A DNA stretch of 58,959 nt from positions 1 to 58,959 of the forward strand of contig JAKBBM010000004.1 of assembly GCA_021808545.1 (NCBI GenBank), given 5' to 3'. The translations under genes and the position numbers were made by a program. Under the pieces are notes generated by a model, which did no database searches, was not told the origin of the DNA, and saw only the letters and a program-made list of their open reading frames with translations. Below, one piece after another: positions 43,278 through 52,299 of the stretch. This DNA comes from Pseudomonadota bacterium. GTDB taxonomy: Bacteria; Pseudomonadota; Alphaproteobacteria; Acetobacterales; Acetobacteraceae. The first letter of the stretch is position 1. The number at the start of each line of letters is the position of its first letter.

Positions 43278-43970
43278 ATGTCCAAAATCAAAACAACCGC
43301 GGACACTGATACGTGGCCTCCGCCGGCCTTACTGCCACAAAGGCGCAAGCGCCCCAGGCAGTCTCGGTCACGCGCGGTGGTTGATGCGGTGGCTGAGGCG
43401 TGCCTGCGAATCTTAAGCGAGGGGACGGATGAACCACTAACGGTTGCCCGTATCGCGGCGGTCTCGGGCGTTTCTGTTGGTTCGATATATCAATATTTTC
43501 CAAACAAAGAGGCGATCGTCGCCTTACTGTATGAGCGTATTCTCGACCAAGAATCTCAGCAGTTGCTGTTAATGCGCGAACGGCTTGTCTGCCTACCCCT
43601 GGCGGAAGCCATGCGCGACATATTGGCCAACATCATACGCGTTGAAATCCGCCTTTTTCATTTGGATCAGGCATTTCATTTGCGCTATTATGCCGCGTTC
43701 CATTTGGGGATGTGGCGCGGCCCCTATAGAACGGCCAGCGAATTCACTGATGCGACTTGGCTGCCATTCTTGCGGATGTATGAAAATGAGATCAACACGC
43801 CCGATCCAGTCTTGGCGGCATATCTTCTGGGTAAGGGCTTGCGGGGGGTCATCCGCTCCGTGTTGGAGGATATTCCCGCACAGCTCGAAGCACCGGCCTT
43901 TCTCGATAGCTTGGTTGGCATGGCGCTGGGTTGCCTGCGAACGGAGAAGGATAAGGGGCCGCCTCGCTAG
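43278..43970 (+). CDS. TetR/AcrR family transcriptional regulator
   Basis: 230 residues from the ATG at 43278; the frame opens earlier at a TTG but that part is AT-rich and unlike protein. The DNA-binding helices are in EPLTVARIAAVSGVSVGSIYQYFPNKEAIVALLYER (about 48-83). The N-terminus is basic (PQRRKRPRQSRSR). It diverges from the TauD/aldolase genes across 280 bp and may repress them. A small open frame and an M20 hydrolase follow. Confidence 0.88.
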   Translation: MSKIKTTADTDTWPPPALLPQRRKRPRQSRSRAVVDAVAEACLRILSEGTDEPLTVARIAAVSGVSVGSIYQYFPNKEAIVALLYERILDQESQQLLLMRERLVCLPLAEAMRDILANIIRVEIRLFHLDQAFHLRYYAAFHLGMWRGPYRTASEFTDATWLPFLRMYENEINTPDPVLAAYLLGKGLRGVIRSVLEDIPAQLEAPAFLDSLVGMALGCLRTEKDKGPPR

Positions 43971-43973
43971 ATA

Positions 43974-44345
43974 ATGATAAGTTGCATCTTGGGCCCGCAT
44001 GGCGATACAGTCTGGAGGCAAGATGGTCATCTCACGTCTCAGTTGAGCGGTGAGCTCCCGGCTGAGACCGATGATATTTCTGCTCAGACCGTGCGGGAGG
44101 ATGGCATGTGCATTTTATGTGCGACTGACTTGGCAGGTCACGGTCGTTTTCAACGCGTCCAGATACTCCAGCTTTTGGCTCTGCTCGAAGATGCCGGTGC
44201 GCTCCCGGTGGATGCGGCGCTCCGGATTGCGGGAGAAATTCTTGTCCTGACCAAGGCAGAACAAGCAGTCCGATCCTGTGACATGGTGAATCCTGCGTAC
44301 GAAAACCAGACATATTTGCTTAAGGAGCCTCATGATGATTGTTGA
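43974..44345 (+). CDS. Hypothetical protein between TetR and M20 genes
   Basis: 123 residues, starting 3 bp after the TetR stop and overlapping the M20 start by 14 bp. I recognise no family. The C-terminal half is predicted helical (RFQRVQILQLLALLEDAGALPVDAALRIAGEILVLTKAEQAV), with four to five scattered Cys. Coupled spacing at both ends is the main argument that it is translated; codon usage is less biased than in neighbouring genes, so it may be chance. Confidence 0.4.
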   Translation: MISCILGPHGDTVWRQDGHLTSQLSGELPAETDDISAQTVREDGMCILCATDLAGHGRFQRVQILQLLALLEDAGALPVDAALRIAGEILVLTKAEQAVRSCDMVNPAYENQTYLLKEPHDDC

Positions 44346-45627
44346 TTCCGATAGCAATTCCCTTCCACAGGCTGTGTTGCCCGTTCCCTCCGATCAGCTT
44401 CTTTTCGAGCTTGAGGAAATTTATAAGGACATACACGCGAACCCTGAATTGTCCATGCAGGAGTACCGCACCGCCGGCATTGCCGCGGCTTGGCTGAAGC
44501 AGCATGGTTTTGAGACGACCGAGAAGGTCGGTGGAACTGGTGTCGTTGGCTTGCTTCGCAATGGAGAGGGCTCCACCGTGATGTTGCGTGCCGATATGGA
44601 TGCTCTGCCGATCAAGGAAAATACGGGTCTGCCCTATGCCAGTCAGGCGACGGGCACTGATCGCTTTGACCAACCCGCCTCGATTGCGCATTCGTGCGGC
44701 CACGATATGCATGTGGTTTGGCTAATGGGCGCTATAAGGATTTTAGCCGAAAACCGTGGCGCTTGGCGAGGGACAGTGATGGCGGTATTCCAACCGGGTG
44801 AAGAAACCGCACAAGGGGCCCGCGCCATGATTGCGGATGGCATGGTTACGCGATTTCCTAAGCCTGATGTAACGCTTGCGCAGCATGTAATGCCGCTTAG
44901 CGCGGGCGAGATAGGCTGGCGGACGGGTACGATGCTCTCGGCCGGAGATAGTTGGGAGGTGACCCTCTTCGGGCGCGGCGCACATGGCTCGATGCCTCAG
45001 AAAAGCGTTGATCCCGTTATTATGGCGGCGGCCGCCGTCATGCGTCTACAGACCGTGGTGTCGCGGGAGGTGGCTATGACAGACAGCGCGGTGGTCACGG
45101 TAGGGACCTTGAGGGCTGGCGTAAGCGAGAATGTCATTCCAGATCACGCTATGCTGCGGCTTAATATCAGAACCTTTAAAGATCAGGTGCGCAGCCGCGT
45201 GCTTGAAGCGGTCAAGCGGATATTAGAGGCCGAGGCAGCAGCCTCGGGAGCGCCAAAGCCGCCCGCGTTTTCGGTTCTTAGCGAGTATCCTGTAACGCGA
45301 AATGACGAGGCGGCGACACGGGCCGTCATTGTCGCTCTGGAAGAGCATTTTGGCGCCAGCCGCCTGCATGAAGTGCCGCCAGCTACAGCCAGTGAGGATT
45401 TTGGCTTGTTTGGAGCGGCCTGGGATGTGCCGGTCGTATTTTGGATGGTTGGTGGCATTGATCCCGCCAAGTACGCAGCCGCTGAAAAAATCGGAAAATT
45501 AGACGAACTTCCGGCGAATCATGCGCCAGATTTCGCGCCAGTAATCCATCCGACGCTGCGCACGGGCGTTGAAGCCATGCTCACCGCTGCAACCGTCTGG
45601 CTGGCGCCGAAAAGATTAAAATCGTGA
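44332..45627 (+). CDS. M20 family amidohydrolase/peptidase (hippuricase-like)
   Basis: 431 residues. Metal ligands lie in AHSCGHDMHVVWLMGA, FQPGEETAQGARAMI, and TASEDFGLFG near the C-terminus; a dimerisation lid domain sits in between (WEVTLFGRGAHGSMPQKSVDP). The pattern fits N-acyl-amino-acid hydrolases of the HipO/AbgB/IAA-amino-acid hydrolase group. Two adjacent ATGs (44332, 44335) are possible. Its TGA overlaps the GTG of the channel gene, so the pair is co-transcribed. Confidence 0.93.
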   Translation: MMIVDSDSNSLPQAVLPVPSDQLLFELEEIYKDIHANPELSMQEYRTAGIAAAWLKQHGFETTEKVGGTGVVGLLRNGEGSTVMLRADMDALPIKENTGLPYASQATGTDRFDQPASIAHSCGHDMHVVWLMGAIRILAENRGAWRGTVMAVFQPGEETAQGARAMIADGMVTRFPKPDVTLAQHVMPLSAGEIGWRTGTMLSAGDSWEVTLFGRGAHGSMPQKSVDPVIMAAAAVMRLQTVVSREVAMTDSAVVTVGTLRAGVSENVIPDHAMLRLNIRTFKDQVRSRVLEAVKRILEAEAAASGAPKPPAFSVLSEYPVTRNDEAATRAVIVALEEHFGASRLHEVPPATASEDFGLFGAAWDVPVVFWMVGGIDPAKYAAAEKIGKLDELPANHAPDFAPVIHPTLRTGVEAMLTAATVWLAPKRLKS

Positions 45628-46268
45628 CCAGTACGGATTCAGCTGTTCTATTCGTCAAGATTCTGGATTTGGTTGGAACCTTCGTTTTCGCGCTCAGCGG
45701 TGCGGCGCTAGGTGTCGAACGCGACATGGATTTGTTTGGTGTTCTTGTCCTTGCTTTTGTAACAGCTGTCGCAGGTGGAATCACGCGAGATGTTCTCATC
45801 GGCGCGGTTCCACCGGAATCAATCGCAAGCTGGCATAACCTAGCATTGGCCGTCATCGCCGGGCTTCTTGTTTTTCGTTTGTCCAGACTGTTCCACCGAT
45901 TGAAGCACCCGGTTCAATTTTTTGACGCTGCTGGACTTGGAGTCTTTGCGGTCGCTGGAACCCAAAAGGCGTTGGACTATGGTATTAATTGGCCGATGGC
46001 TGCTGTCCTTGGGATGATGAGTGGCATTGGCGGCGGTATGGCGCGCGATATTTTGACGGCACAGGTTCCAACCGTGTTGCGGGCGGATATTTACGCGGTT
46101 GCTGCGCTTGCAGGCGCGGCAACCGTTGTTGTGGGTGATTTCGCGGGATTGCAGCCGATCCTCGTGGCCCTGGTCGGAATTGCAGTATGTGTGTTTTTGC
46201 GTCTGATGGCGCTGTATCGCGGCTGGAAACTACCCGTGGCTTCGTCAAAACCAACCAGATCAATTTAA
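45624..46268 (+). CDS. TRIC-type cation channel family protein (UPF0126)
   Basis: 214 residues with seven predicted membrane helices in two similar halves, the UPF0126/TRIC repeat. The paired motifs AVAGGITRDVLIGAVPP and GIGGGMARDILTAQVP mark the family, in which prokaryotic members form trimeric K+/cation-permeable channels. The GTG start overlaps the M20 stop. Its physiological role beside a hydrolase is unknown; coupling could be a counter-ion path or incidental. Confidence 0.9.
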   Translation: MTSTDSAVLFVKILDLVGTFVFALSGAALGVERDMDLFGVLVLAFVTAVAGGITRDVLIGAVPPESIASWHNLALAVIAGLLVFRLSRLFHRLKHPVQFFDAAGLGVFAVAGTQKALDYGINWPMAAVLGMMSGIGGGMARDILTAQVPTVLRADIYAVAALAGAATVVVGDFAGLQPILVALVGIAVCVFLRLMALYRGWKLPVASSKPTRSI

Positions 46269-46331
46269 AAACCGTCTTTCCAAACTAATTTGTCTCAATT
46301 CAGCGGGTTTAAAAATGCCCAGGCGGGACGT

Positions 46332-47510
46332 TTAATCCAGCGCTTCCGCCGGGCCGAAAAATTCGTACCGGCGGCGCTCGTCCGGCAGGCCGAGGGTGAG
46401 AAGGAAGCGCTTGATGGCTGCCATGAACGGCTTGGGGCCCAGGAAATAGACATCGTAATCAAGCCCGGCCGGCAGCCAGTTTTGCATATGTTCAATCGTC
46501 GGGCGGCCCACCGCATGGGCGTCGCCTGCATCACCATGCTCCAAGACCGTGAAGTGGCGGAAGCGCGGATAGCGCGCGGCCCAGTCCGCCAGCGTTTTGC
46601 CAAAGGCACGGGCTTTTCCATCGCGCGCATAATGCAGGAAGATGACATTCCGCCCGCCTTTGGCCAAGGCGGCCTCCGCCATCGCGAGCGTTGGTGTGAT
46701 GCCGACGCCGCCGCTGATCAGCACCAATGGGGCCGTGCTCTCCTGTAGCGTGAAATCGCCGGCGGGTGGGAAGACACCCAGCGTGGCGCCTTCCATGACA
46801 TTGTCATGCAGGAAGTTAGAGACCAAACCGCCTTGTTCGCGCTTCACGCTGATCCGGTAGCCATGGTCGTTCGGCGCGGCGGAGAGAGAATAGTTACGCC
46901 GGACCTCTTGCCCATTAATGACCAGCTGCAGGCCAAGATATTGGCCGGGTATGAAGTCGATGACAGGCTGACCATCCGCCGGTTCCAGATAGAACGAGGT
47001 GATTTCCGCGCTCTCCACCTGTTTGCGGGCAACGCGGAAGGAACGCGCGCCGCGCCAGCCGCCACGTGCCGCGGCGAGTTTGTCGTACATGGTGGCTTCA
47101 GCGCCGATCAGCATATCGGCAAGCTGCTGATAGGCTGCACCCCAGGCATCGATCACCGCATCCGTCGCGATGTCGGGCCCCAGCACTTCGCGGATCGCGC
47201 GCAGCAGGCAGGCGCCGACAATGGGGTAATGCTCGGGCAGCACCTGAAGCGCCACATGCTTGTTGACGATCTGCCCGGCAAGCGGGCCGAGTTCCTGGAG
47301 TTTGTCGATGTTCCTTGCATAGAGCAGCACACTATTGGCCAAAGCGCGCGGCTGGGCGCCGCTCGCCTGGTGCGCCTGGTTGAAGAGCGGGCGGACCTGC
47401 GGGTACTCGTCCAGCATGATCTTGTAGAAATGAGTGGTCAGAGCCTCTCCGCCGGTTTCAAGAATGGGCACGGTGGCCTTGATGATGGAGGTCTTGTCGG
47501 CTGTGAGCAT
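46332..47510 (-). CDS. hmp: Flavohaemoglobin, nitric oxide dioxygenase
   Basis: 392 residues, the standard three-domain enzyme that turns NO and O2 into nitrate. The globin domain (1-135) has proximal His85 (VNKHVALQVLPEHY). The FAD domain has RRNYSLSAAP and the NAD domain ISGGVGITPTLAM. It is downstream of the truncated haemoglobin on the same strand, with the frameshifted nsrR diverging upstream. NsrR normally represses hmp, so loss of NsrR would leave it constitutive. Confidence 0.96.
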   Translation of the reverse strand: MLTADKTSIIKATVPILETGGEALTTHFYKIMLDEYPQVRPLFNQAHQASGAQPRALANSVLLYARNIDKLQELGPLAGQIVNKHVALQVLPEHYPIVGACLLRAIREVLGPDIATDAVIDAWGAAYQQLADMLIGAEATMYDKLAAARGGWRGARSFRVARKQVESAEITSFYLEPADGQPVIDFIPGQYLGLQLVINGQEVRRNYSLSAAPNDHGYRISVKREQGGLVSNFLHDNVMEGATLGVFPPAGDFTLQESTAPLVLISGGVGITPTLAMAEAALAKGGRNVIFLHYARDGKARAFGKTLADWAARYPRFRHFTVLEHGDAGDAHAVGRPTIEHMQNWLPAGLDYDVYFLGPKPFMAAIKRFLLTLGLPDERRRYEFFGPAEALD

Positions 47511-47558
47511 GAAAAAGCTCCCTTGGGTTGTCGGATTGGATATGAGAAAATGGGGGGA

Positions 47559-47978
47559 TTAAGGCTGTGTTGCCGCGTTGGCCCCGGCTGCATCGCCAAA
47601 GCGCGGCGGCAGGCTGGGGAATAGCGCCATACGCAGGCTGGAGGCGATGCGATGCGCCTTTGCAATCACCCCGGCTGCATGATGCGGCGGCAGGCATTGC
47701 GCCGCACTCTCTTCCCAAAGGGCCAGCCAGCGTATGAACATGTCCGGTGAGATCTGCGCCTGATGGCGCAAATGCGCGGGTAAAGGCTGGCCCTTATAGC
47801 GGCCGGTGGTGAGCATGACCGAAGACCAGAACGCCGTCAGTTTTCGTAGATGCTCCTGCCAATCAGCAATGGCCGTGTTGAATAACGGGCCAAGCCGCGC
47901 GTCCCGTCGTACGTGCGCATAGAAATGTTCAACCAGAGCGGTCAGAGCGGCGTCATCGAGGTCTTTATCGGGATGCAT
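47559..47978 (-). CDS. Group III truncated haemoglobin
   Basis: 139 residues from the ATG at 47978; a longer frame to 48041 would run through the inverted repeat upstream. DAALTALVEHFYAHVRRDARLGPLF and LPAHLRHQAQISPDMFIRWLALWEE are typical of the group III fold, with His69 or His72 as the proximal ligand. Such proteins bind O2/NO. It precedes hmp by 48 bp and probably forms one operon with it. Confidence 0.88.
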   Translation of the reverse strand: MHPDKDLDDAALTALVEHFYAHVRRDARLGPLFNTAIADWQEHLRKLTAFWSSVMLTTGRYKGQPLPAHLRHQAQISPDMFIRWLALWEESAAQCLPPHHAAGVIAKAHRIASSLRMALFPSLPPRFGDAAGANAATQP

Positions 47979-47992
47979 GACAATCGGCCTTA

Positions 47993-48017
47993 AAACATAC
48001 ATTATAAATGAATGTTT
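47993..48017. promoter_or_regulatory. Candidate NsrR operator between trHb/hmp and nsrR
   Basis: AAACATACAT at 47993-48002 and ATGAATGTTT at 48008-48017 form a near-perfect inverted repeat (9 of 10 pairs) around TATAA. Size and AT-rich ATG/CAT half-sites resemble NsrR operators. It is 15 bp upstream of the truncated haemoglobin start and 54 bp before nsrR. Confidence 0.55.
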
Positions 48018-48070
48018 AAGCGGGAGCCGAAAACCATGCAAGTGAAATGCATCTATTGGGCGGTGCTGCC

Positions 48071-48507
48071 ATGCGGCTGACGCGTTTCACTGATTTCGCG
48101 GTTCGGGTGATACTCTATCTGGCAACCCATGAGGACCGGCTGTGCTCGATCGGCGAGATCGCGCAGGCGCACGGCATCTCGCAAAATCACCTGATGAAGG
48201 TGGTGAGCGGCCTCGCCGCTGCCGGTTTTGTGCAAAGCCTGCGCGGCCGTGGCGGGGGCATCCGGCTCGCCCGACCGGCGGCCGAAATCAATGCTCGCGC
48301 GCTGGTTCGCCATACTGTGAAGACAGGGTCGATCTTGTCGGATGCGGCGAATGCATCCTGGCGCCGTCCTGCGGAATGGCGTGTGTCTTCCGGGAGGCGG
48401 TGGAAAATTTCTTTTTAACGCTGGACCGCTACAGCCTGGCGGAGGTGAAGGCCAAAGGCGAGCCCGCCCAACTGCGCCGGATATTAACGACAGAACCATT
48501 GCCATAA
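48071..48507 (+). pseudogene. nsrR: Rrf2-family NO sensor NsrR, broken by a 2-bp insertion
   Basis: The start MRLTRFTDFAVRVILYLATHEDR, the winged helix (IGEIAQAHGISQNHLMKVVSGL) and QSLRGRGGGIRLARPAAEINA are perfect NsrR. At TGTG (48316-48319) the frame changes: removing one TG restores H-T-E-D-R-V-D-L-V-G-C-G-E-C-I-L-A-P-S-C and the rest of NsrR, ending at 48507. As written, the product reads out of frame and stops at 48418 (116 aa), losing the three Cys that bind the [Fe-S] cluster. The remaining coding sequence is otherwise intact, so the event is recent or is a sequencing error. Confidence 0.88.
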
Positions 48508-48778
48508 TGGCCGCGCGGCCTGAGGACGGAAAAAGCACTCCGACAGCTTTCGCCCCACCCGGATTGTGTGACATGAAATGTGACCTATATCGAGATTTGT
48601 GCTCAATCTCATAGCAATCGATTAAAGATCTGAGAGCAGTCCAACCTCATGGCGGCAAAGCTGGCCGGCAAAAGCAGAGCATATGTATGGAAGGGGCATC
48701 CGGAAATGTTTTCTGGCACTTGGCGTTGGATCGGACAAAATGGCACGGATATCCAGCGGCTCCGTTTAATTCTGGCCC

Positions 48779-50032
48779 ATGCTTTGGTTGTGGCGGCCAA
48801 ACACCATGCGTAAGTTGCGTGAAATTGTCGGCTGTCCGCATTGTGGGATGATCCAGGCTGTGCCCAACGTTATCGATGTTGGCCATTTCATGTGCCAACG
48901 CTGCGGCCGCACGCTGGAGCGGATGAACGGGCGCCATCTCGACACCGCGCTGATTTGCGCGGCAACAACATTTCTGTTGCTGTTTCCCGCCAATTTACTG
49001 CCAATGTTGCAGGTCGATATTATCGGCATCAAGAATCACAGTCTTATCGCATCGGGCGTTATCGGTGTCTGGCTGCAAGACTGGCCTGTGCTCGCCATTG
49101 TGATCGGGCTTGAAATCATTCTGCTACCGTTTCTGCGCTTTGGCCTGTTGAGCTTCGTGCTCGGCGCGCTCCGGCTGGGCTACAGGCCGTCATGGCTTGG
49201 CCGTGTCTTCCGCTGGGCGGAATGGCTCGATGAGTGGGCAATGCTGGATGTGTTCTTGGTTGGCGGCATGGTTGGCTATGCGCGTGTCGCCCCTTTTCTG
49301 CCGATACACATAGAGGCTGGGGGGTATTGCGTCATTGCCACCTCCTTGCTCACCCTTATCACCCGGGCTTCGCTGGAGCGGCGGGAATTATGGCGCGCCA
49401 TGGGGCCGCAGGTCACCCATCCCAGCGCCAGCATGATCGGCTGCACTGTATGCGACTTTCCGATTCCCGCGGCACAGGAAGGCTGCGCCTGCCCACGCTG
49501 CGGTGCCAGAATCTGGCGTTGCCGCCCGTTTTCCACCATGCGCGCCATGGCCCTCACCCTTGCCGCCTTCATTTTTTACCCGGCGGCTTATTTGTACCCC
49601 ATGGAGTATAGCGACCGGCTCTCCACCCCTCATGGCTATTCCATCATGACGGGGGTCATGAAACTGGCGCAAGCGCATCTTTGGTTTTTCGCGGGCCTCA
49701 TCTTTTTCGCCAGCGTTCTCATACCTATTCTCAAATTATTCGCATTAGCCTGGTTCGGCATTTCCATCCATCGCCGCTCATCGTCCCGGCTGCGCCTGAA
49801 AACACGGCTTTACCGTTTGGTCGATGTCATCGGGCGGTGGTCGCATATCGATGTCTTCACCGTCTGTGTGTTCCTGCCGCTTATGCATCTGCCGGGTTTT
49901 TTGAACACTGTTGTCGGCCGCGCCATGCCGGCGTTTCTGGCTGTTGTGGTGCTGACCATGTTTGCCAGCGCCGTGTTCGACCCGCGTGCCCTGTGGCTGG
50001 CTGGCACGCATCATGGCCGGAGGGTCTCGTAA
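48779..50032 (+). CDS. pqiA: Paraquat-inducible protein A (PqiA-like membrane protein)
   Basis: 417 residues, a duplicated domain: each half starts with a zinc-ribbon (CPHCG ... CQRCG and CTVCD ... CPRCG) followed by about four membrane helices. LDTALICAATTFLLLFPANLLPML and ALTLAAFIFYPAAYLYPM are the equivalent first helices. It is the inner-membrane part of the Pqi system, which with PqiB and PqiC moves lipids between membranes. An internal ATG at 48806 may be the true start. The next gene starts directly after its stop. Confidence 0.9.
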   Translation: MLWLWRPNTMRKLREIVGCPHCGMIQAVPNVIDVGHFMCQRCGRTLERMNGRHLDTALICAATTFLLLFPANLLPMLQVDIIGIKNHSLIASGVIGVWLQDWPVLAIVIGLEIILLPFLRFGLLSFVLGALRLGYRPSWLGRVFRWAEWLDEWAMLDVFLVGGMVGYARVAPFLPIHIEAGGYCVIATSLLTLITRASLERRELWRAMGPQVTHPSASMIGCTVCDFPIPAAQEGCACPRCGARIWRCRPFSTMRAMALTLAAFIFYPAAYLYPMEYSDRLSTPHGYSIMTGVMKLAQAHLWFFAGLIFFASVLIPILKLFALAWFGISIHRRSSSRLRLKTRLYRLVDVIGRWSHIDVFTVCVFLPLMHLPGFLNTVVGRAMPAFLAVVVLTMFASAVFDPRALWLAGTHHGRRVS

Positions 50033-51730
50033 ATGGCAAGCGGCAACGAAAATTCCTCAGACGATAAATTGCTCCTGGAAGAAGCCGTTTTCCGCCCGTC
50101 GCGCTGGCCGGGGCTGATTTGGGCGGTACCCATCGCCGCGTTCGCCATCATCATCTGGTTGGGTATCAGCACGCTACTTGAGAGCGGGCCCTCGGTCACT
50201 GTTACATTCCCGGTTACAGGCGGGTTCAGTGCGGGCTCTACCCCGGTGCAATATAAAGGCTTTACCGTCGGCCATGTGGAGACCGTCAAGCTCTCTAAAA
50301 CGCTTGGCCAGATATCTGTGAAAATTAGATTTGTAAAAGAAATGGCGGGCCATCTTGGCCGTGGCACCCAATATTGGATCTCGGGCAATAATTTCAGCAT
50401 CACCAATCTGTCGCAGATCAAGAGCCTTATTTCCGGTCCGGTGATCGCCATCGCCCCGCATAAAGGGGCGATCGTCAAACACGCCACGGGCCTGTCCGCG
50501 CCGCCGGTCCCGGCCTTCACTCCGCCGGGCGAAACCGTCACCCTCGTCACCGCCAAGCTTTCCCACCTCTCCGTCGGGTCGCCGGTTGATTATAACGGTT
50601 TCAAGGTCGGGGAGATCAGTGGCATCACACTCGCCCCGGATGGCTCGCATTTCGATGTCGGGGTCTTCATCCAGAAGAAATGGGCCAATCTCATCACCAG
50701 TAAAACACGGTTCTGGAGTGAGGGCGCGGTTCATCTCTCCACTAGCGGCAGCGGCGCGACCGTGCAATTGGCATCCATCCCGGCCCTGTTGTCGGGAGGC
50801 GTTGCCTTTACCACACCTGGCGGCATTGCCGGTCCCGGTGTAAAGACCGGCACGCGCTTTACCTTGTATGGCAGCAAACAAGCAGCCCTGAATGCCCCGG
50901 GGGCGGATGCGGTGGCATATCGCATCATCTTCTCCGGTGGTCCGCACGGCCTGGCCGCGTCTGCGCCCGTGCAGCTTGAAGGCGCGCCGGCCGGTAGCGT
51001 CACCAAGGTTGTCACAAGCTTCGACCCGGCCAAGAAACAGCTGCAAACCAGTGTTACCCTCATGCTGGAGCCCAGCCTCATTAATCGCACCGGCGGCGGG
51101 GGGGATTTGCAGGCACCGCGCGCGCAGATGAACGCCATGCTCTCGGCCCTGATCAAACAAGGGCTGCGCGCGCAGCTGGCCAGCAGCATGCCGGTGGTGG
51201 GTGGCAAGATGATCAAGCTGGCCCTGGTGCCCAATGCCCCCGCCGCCACGCTGCAGCCCGGCACACCGCCGCTCATTCCATCAATATCCGGCGGCGGCGG
51301 CGTGGGCTCGGCTATCACACGCATCGACGATATCCTGGCCAAGCTGAATGCCCTGCCGCTCACGCAAATCGCGGCCAATACCCGCCAGCTCAGCGCCCAG
51401 CTTGCCCGGCTCTCCACCGCGCCGCAAACGCAGCAGACCCTGGAGCGGTTGGACCGGACAATGGCGCATGTCGACAGCCTGACACAGCAAGCCGATGCCC
51501 AGCTTCCGGCGATATTGCATGAGGTGAAGCGCTCCGCGGCGCAGGCCGACGCCGCGCTGGCAGCCGTGAAAGGGCTGGCTAGCCCCCACGGGCTTGAGAA
51601 TGCCGGTCTGGAATCCACCAACCTGGCGCACGCGCTTTATGAGATCAGCGAAGCCGCGAAAGCGCTGCATGCCCTGGCCGACTTCCTGACCAGCCACCCC
51701 AACGCGCTCCTTACCGGGCGGGAGGATTGA
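50033..51730 (+). CDS. pqiB: PqiB, MCE-domain lipid-transport tunnel protein
   Basis: 565 residues. One N-terminal membrane helix (LIWAVPIAAFAIIIWLGISTL) anchors three MCE repeats: GFSAGSTPVQYKGFTVGHVETV, LSHLSVGSPVDYNGFKVGEISGI, and GLAASAPVQLEGAPAGSVTKV. The C-terminal part is a long helix-rich region that in E. coli PqiB builds a needle-like tunnel across the periplasm. It begins at the base after the pqiA stop and nearly overlaps pqiC, so the three genes are one operon. Confidence 0.93.
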   Translation: MASGNENSSDDKLLLEEAVFRPSRWPGLIWAVPIAAFAIIIWLGISTLLESGPSVTVTFPVTGGFSAGSTPVQYKGFTVGHVETVKLSKTLGQISVKIRFVKEMAGHLGRGTQYWISGNNFSITNLSQIKSLISGPVIAIAPHKGAIVKHATGLSAPPVPAFTPPGETVTLVTAKLSHLSVGSPVDYNGFKVGEISGITLAPDGSHFDVGVFIQKKWANLITSKTRFWSEGAVHLSTSGSGATVQLASIPALLSGGVAFTTPGGIAGPGVKTGTRFTLYGSKQAALNAPGADAVAYRIIFSGGPHGLAASAPVQLEGAPAGSVTKVVTSFDPAKKQLQTSVTLMLEPSLINRTGGGGDLQAPRAQMNAMLSALIKQGLRAQLASSMPVVGGKMIKLALVPNAPAATLQPGTPPLIPSISGGGGVGSAITRIDDILAKLNALPLTQIAANTRQLSAQLARLSTAPQTQQTLERLDRTMAHVDSLTQQADAQLPAILHEVKRSAAQADAALAAVKGLASPHGLENAGLESTNLAHALYEISEAAKALHALADFLTSHPNALLTGRED

Positions 51731-51732
51731 CC

Positions 51733-52299
51733 ATGCTGCACACATACCGCGTTGTCCTGCTCTTTTGCGCGCCGCTTGCTATCAGCGGCTGTGCGGGCAG
51801 CCCCACCACATATCTCACCCTGCGGGCCGTGCCGCCGGAAAAGACAGTGACGGTCGCCTCCAAACAACCCATCGCCGTCTCTCATCCCAGTATTCCGCCA
51901 GACATCGACCGGGCGCATTTCACAGTGCAAACCGGTCCCTCTACCATGCATGTGGCGGGTAACACCGTCTGGGTGGCACCGCTGGGAGGGATGATCCAGC
52001 TTACGCTGGCGCAAAATCTGGCGGCCCGCCTGCCCAATACCCAAGTGCTGATGCCAGGAGATCTGATGCCGCCCAGCGGGGCGCGGCAGGTGCGGGTGAA
52101 TATCCTGCATTTCATGCCAGCGCGCGCCGGGCAGGTCAGCCTGCAAGCAAACTGGTCCATTCTGTCGCCAAGCGGGCAAATCCAGGGGAAGGGGCATGCC
52201 CAGTTTTCCTTGAACGGCGGTGCCACGCCAGCCGATGAAGCGCATACAATGAGCTTGGCGCTGGCGCGGTTGGCGGCGCAGATCGCAGAGCAATTGTGA
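51733..52299 (+). CDS. pqiC: PqiC, outer-membrane lipoprotein (ABC-type auxiliary)
   Basis: 188 residues from the ATG at 51733 (a TTG at 51727 is less likely). A lipoprotein signal ends in LAISGC-AGSP, so Cys19 is the likely acylation site. The body matches the PqiC/DUF330 auxiliary lipoprotein domain: TYLTLRAVPPEK near the start and a C-terminal helix LALARLAAQIAEQL. It should anchor the PqiB tunnel to the outer membrane. Confidence 0.9.
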   Translation: MLHTYRVVLLFCAPLAISGCAGSPTTYLTLRAVPPEKTVTVASKQPIAVSHPSIPPDIDRAHFTVQTGPSTMHVAGNTVWVAPLGGMIQLTLAQNLAARLPNTQVLMPGDLMPPSGARQVRVNILHFMPARAGQVSLQANWSILSPSGQIQGKGHAQFSLNGGATPADEAHTMSLALARLAAQIAEQL

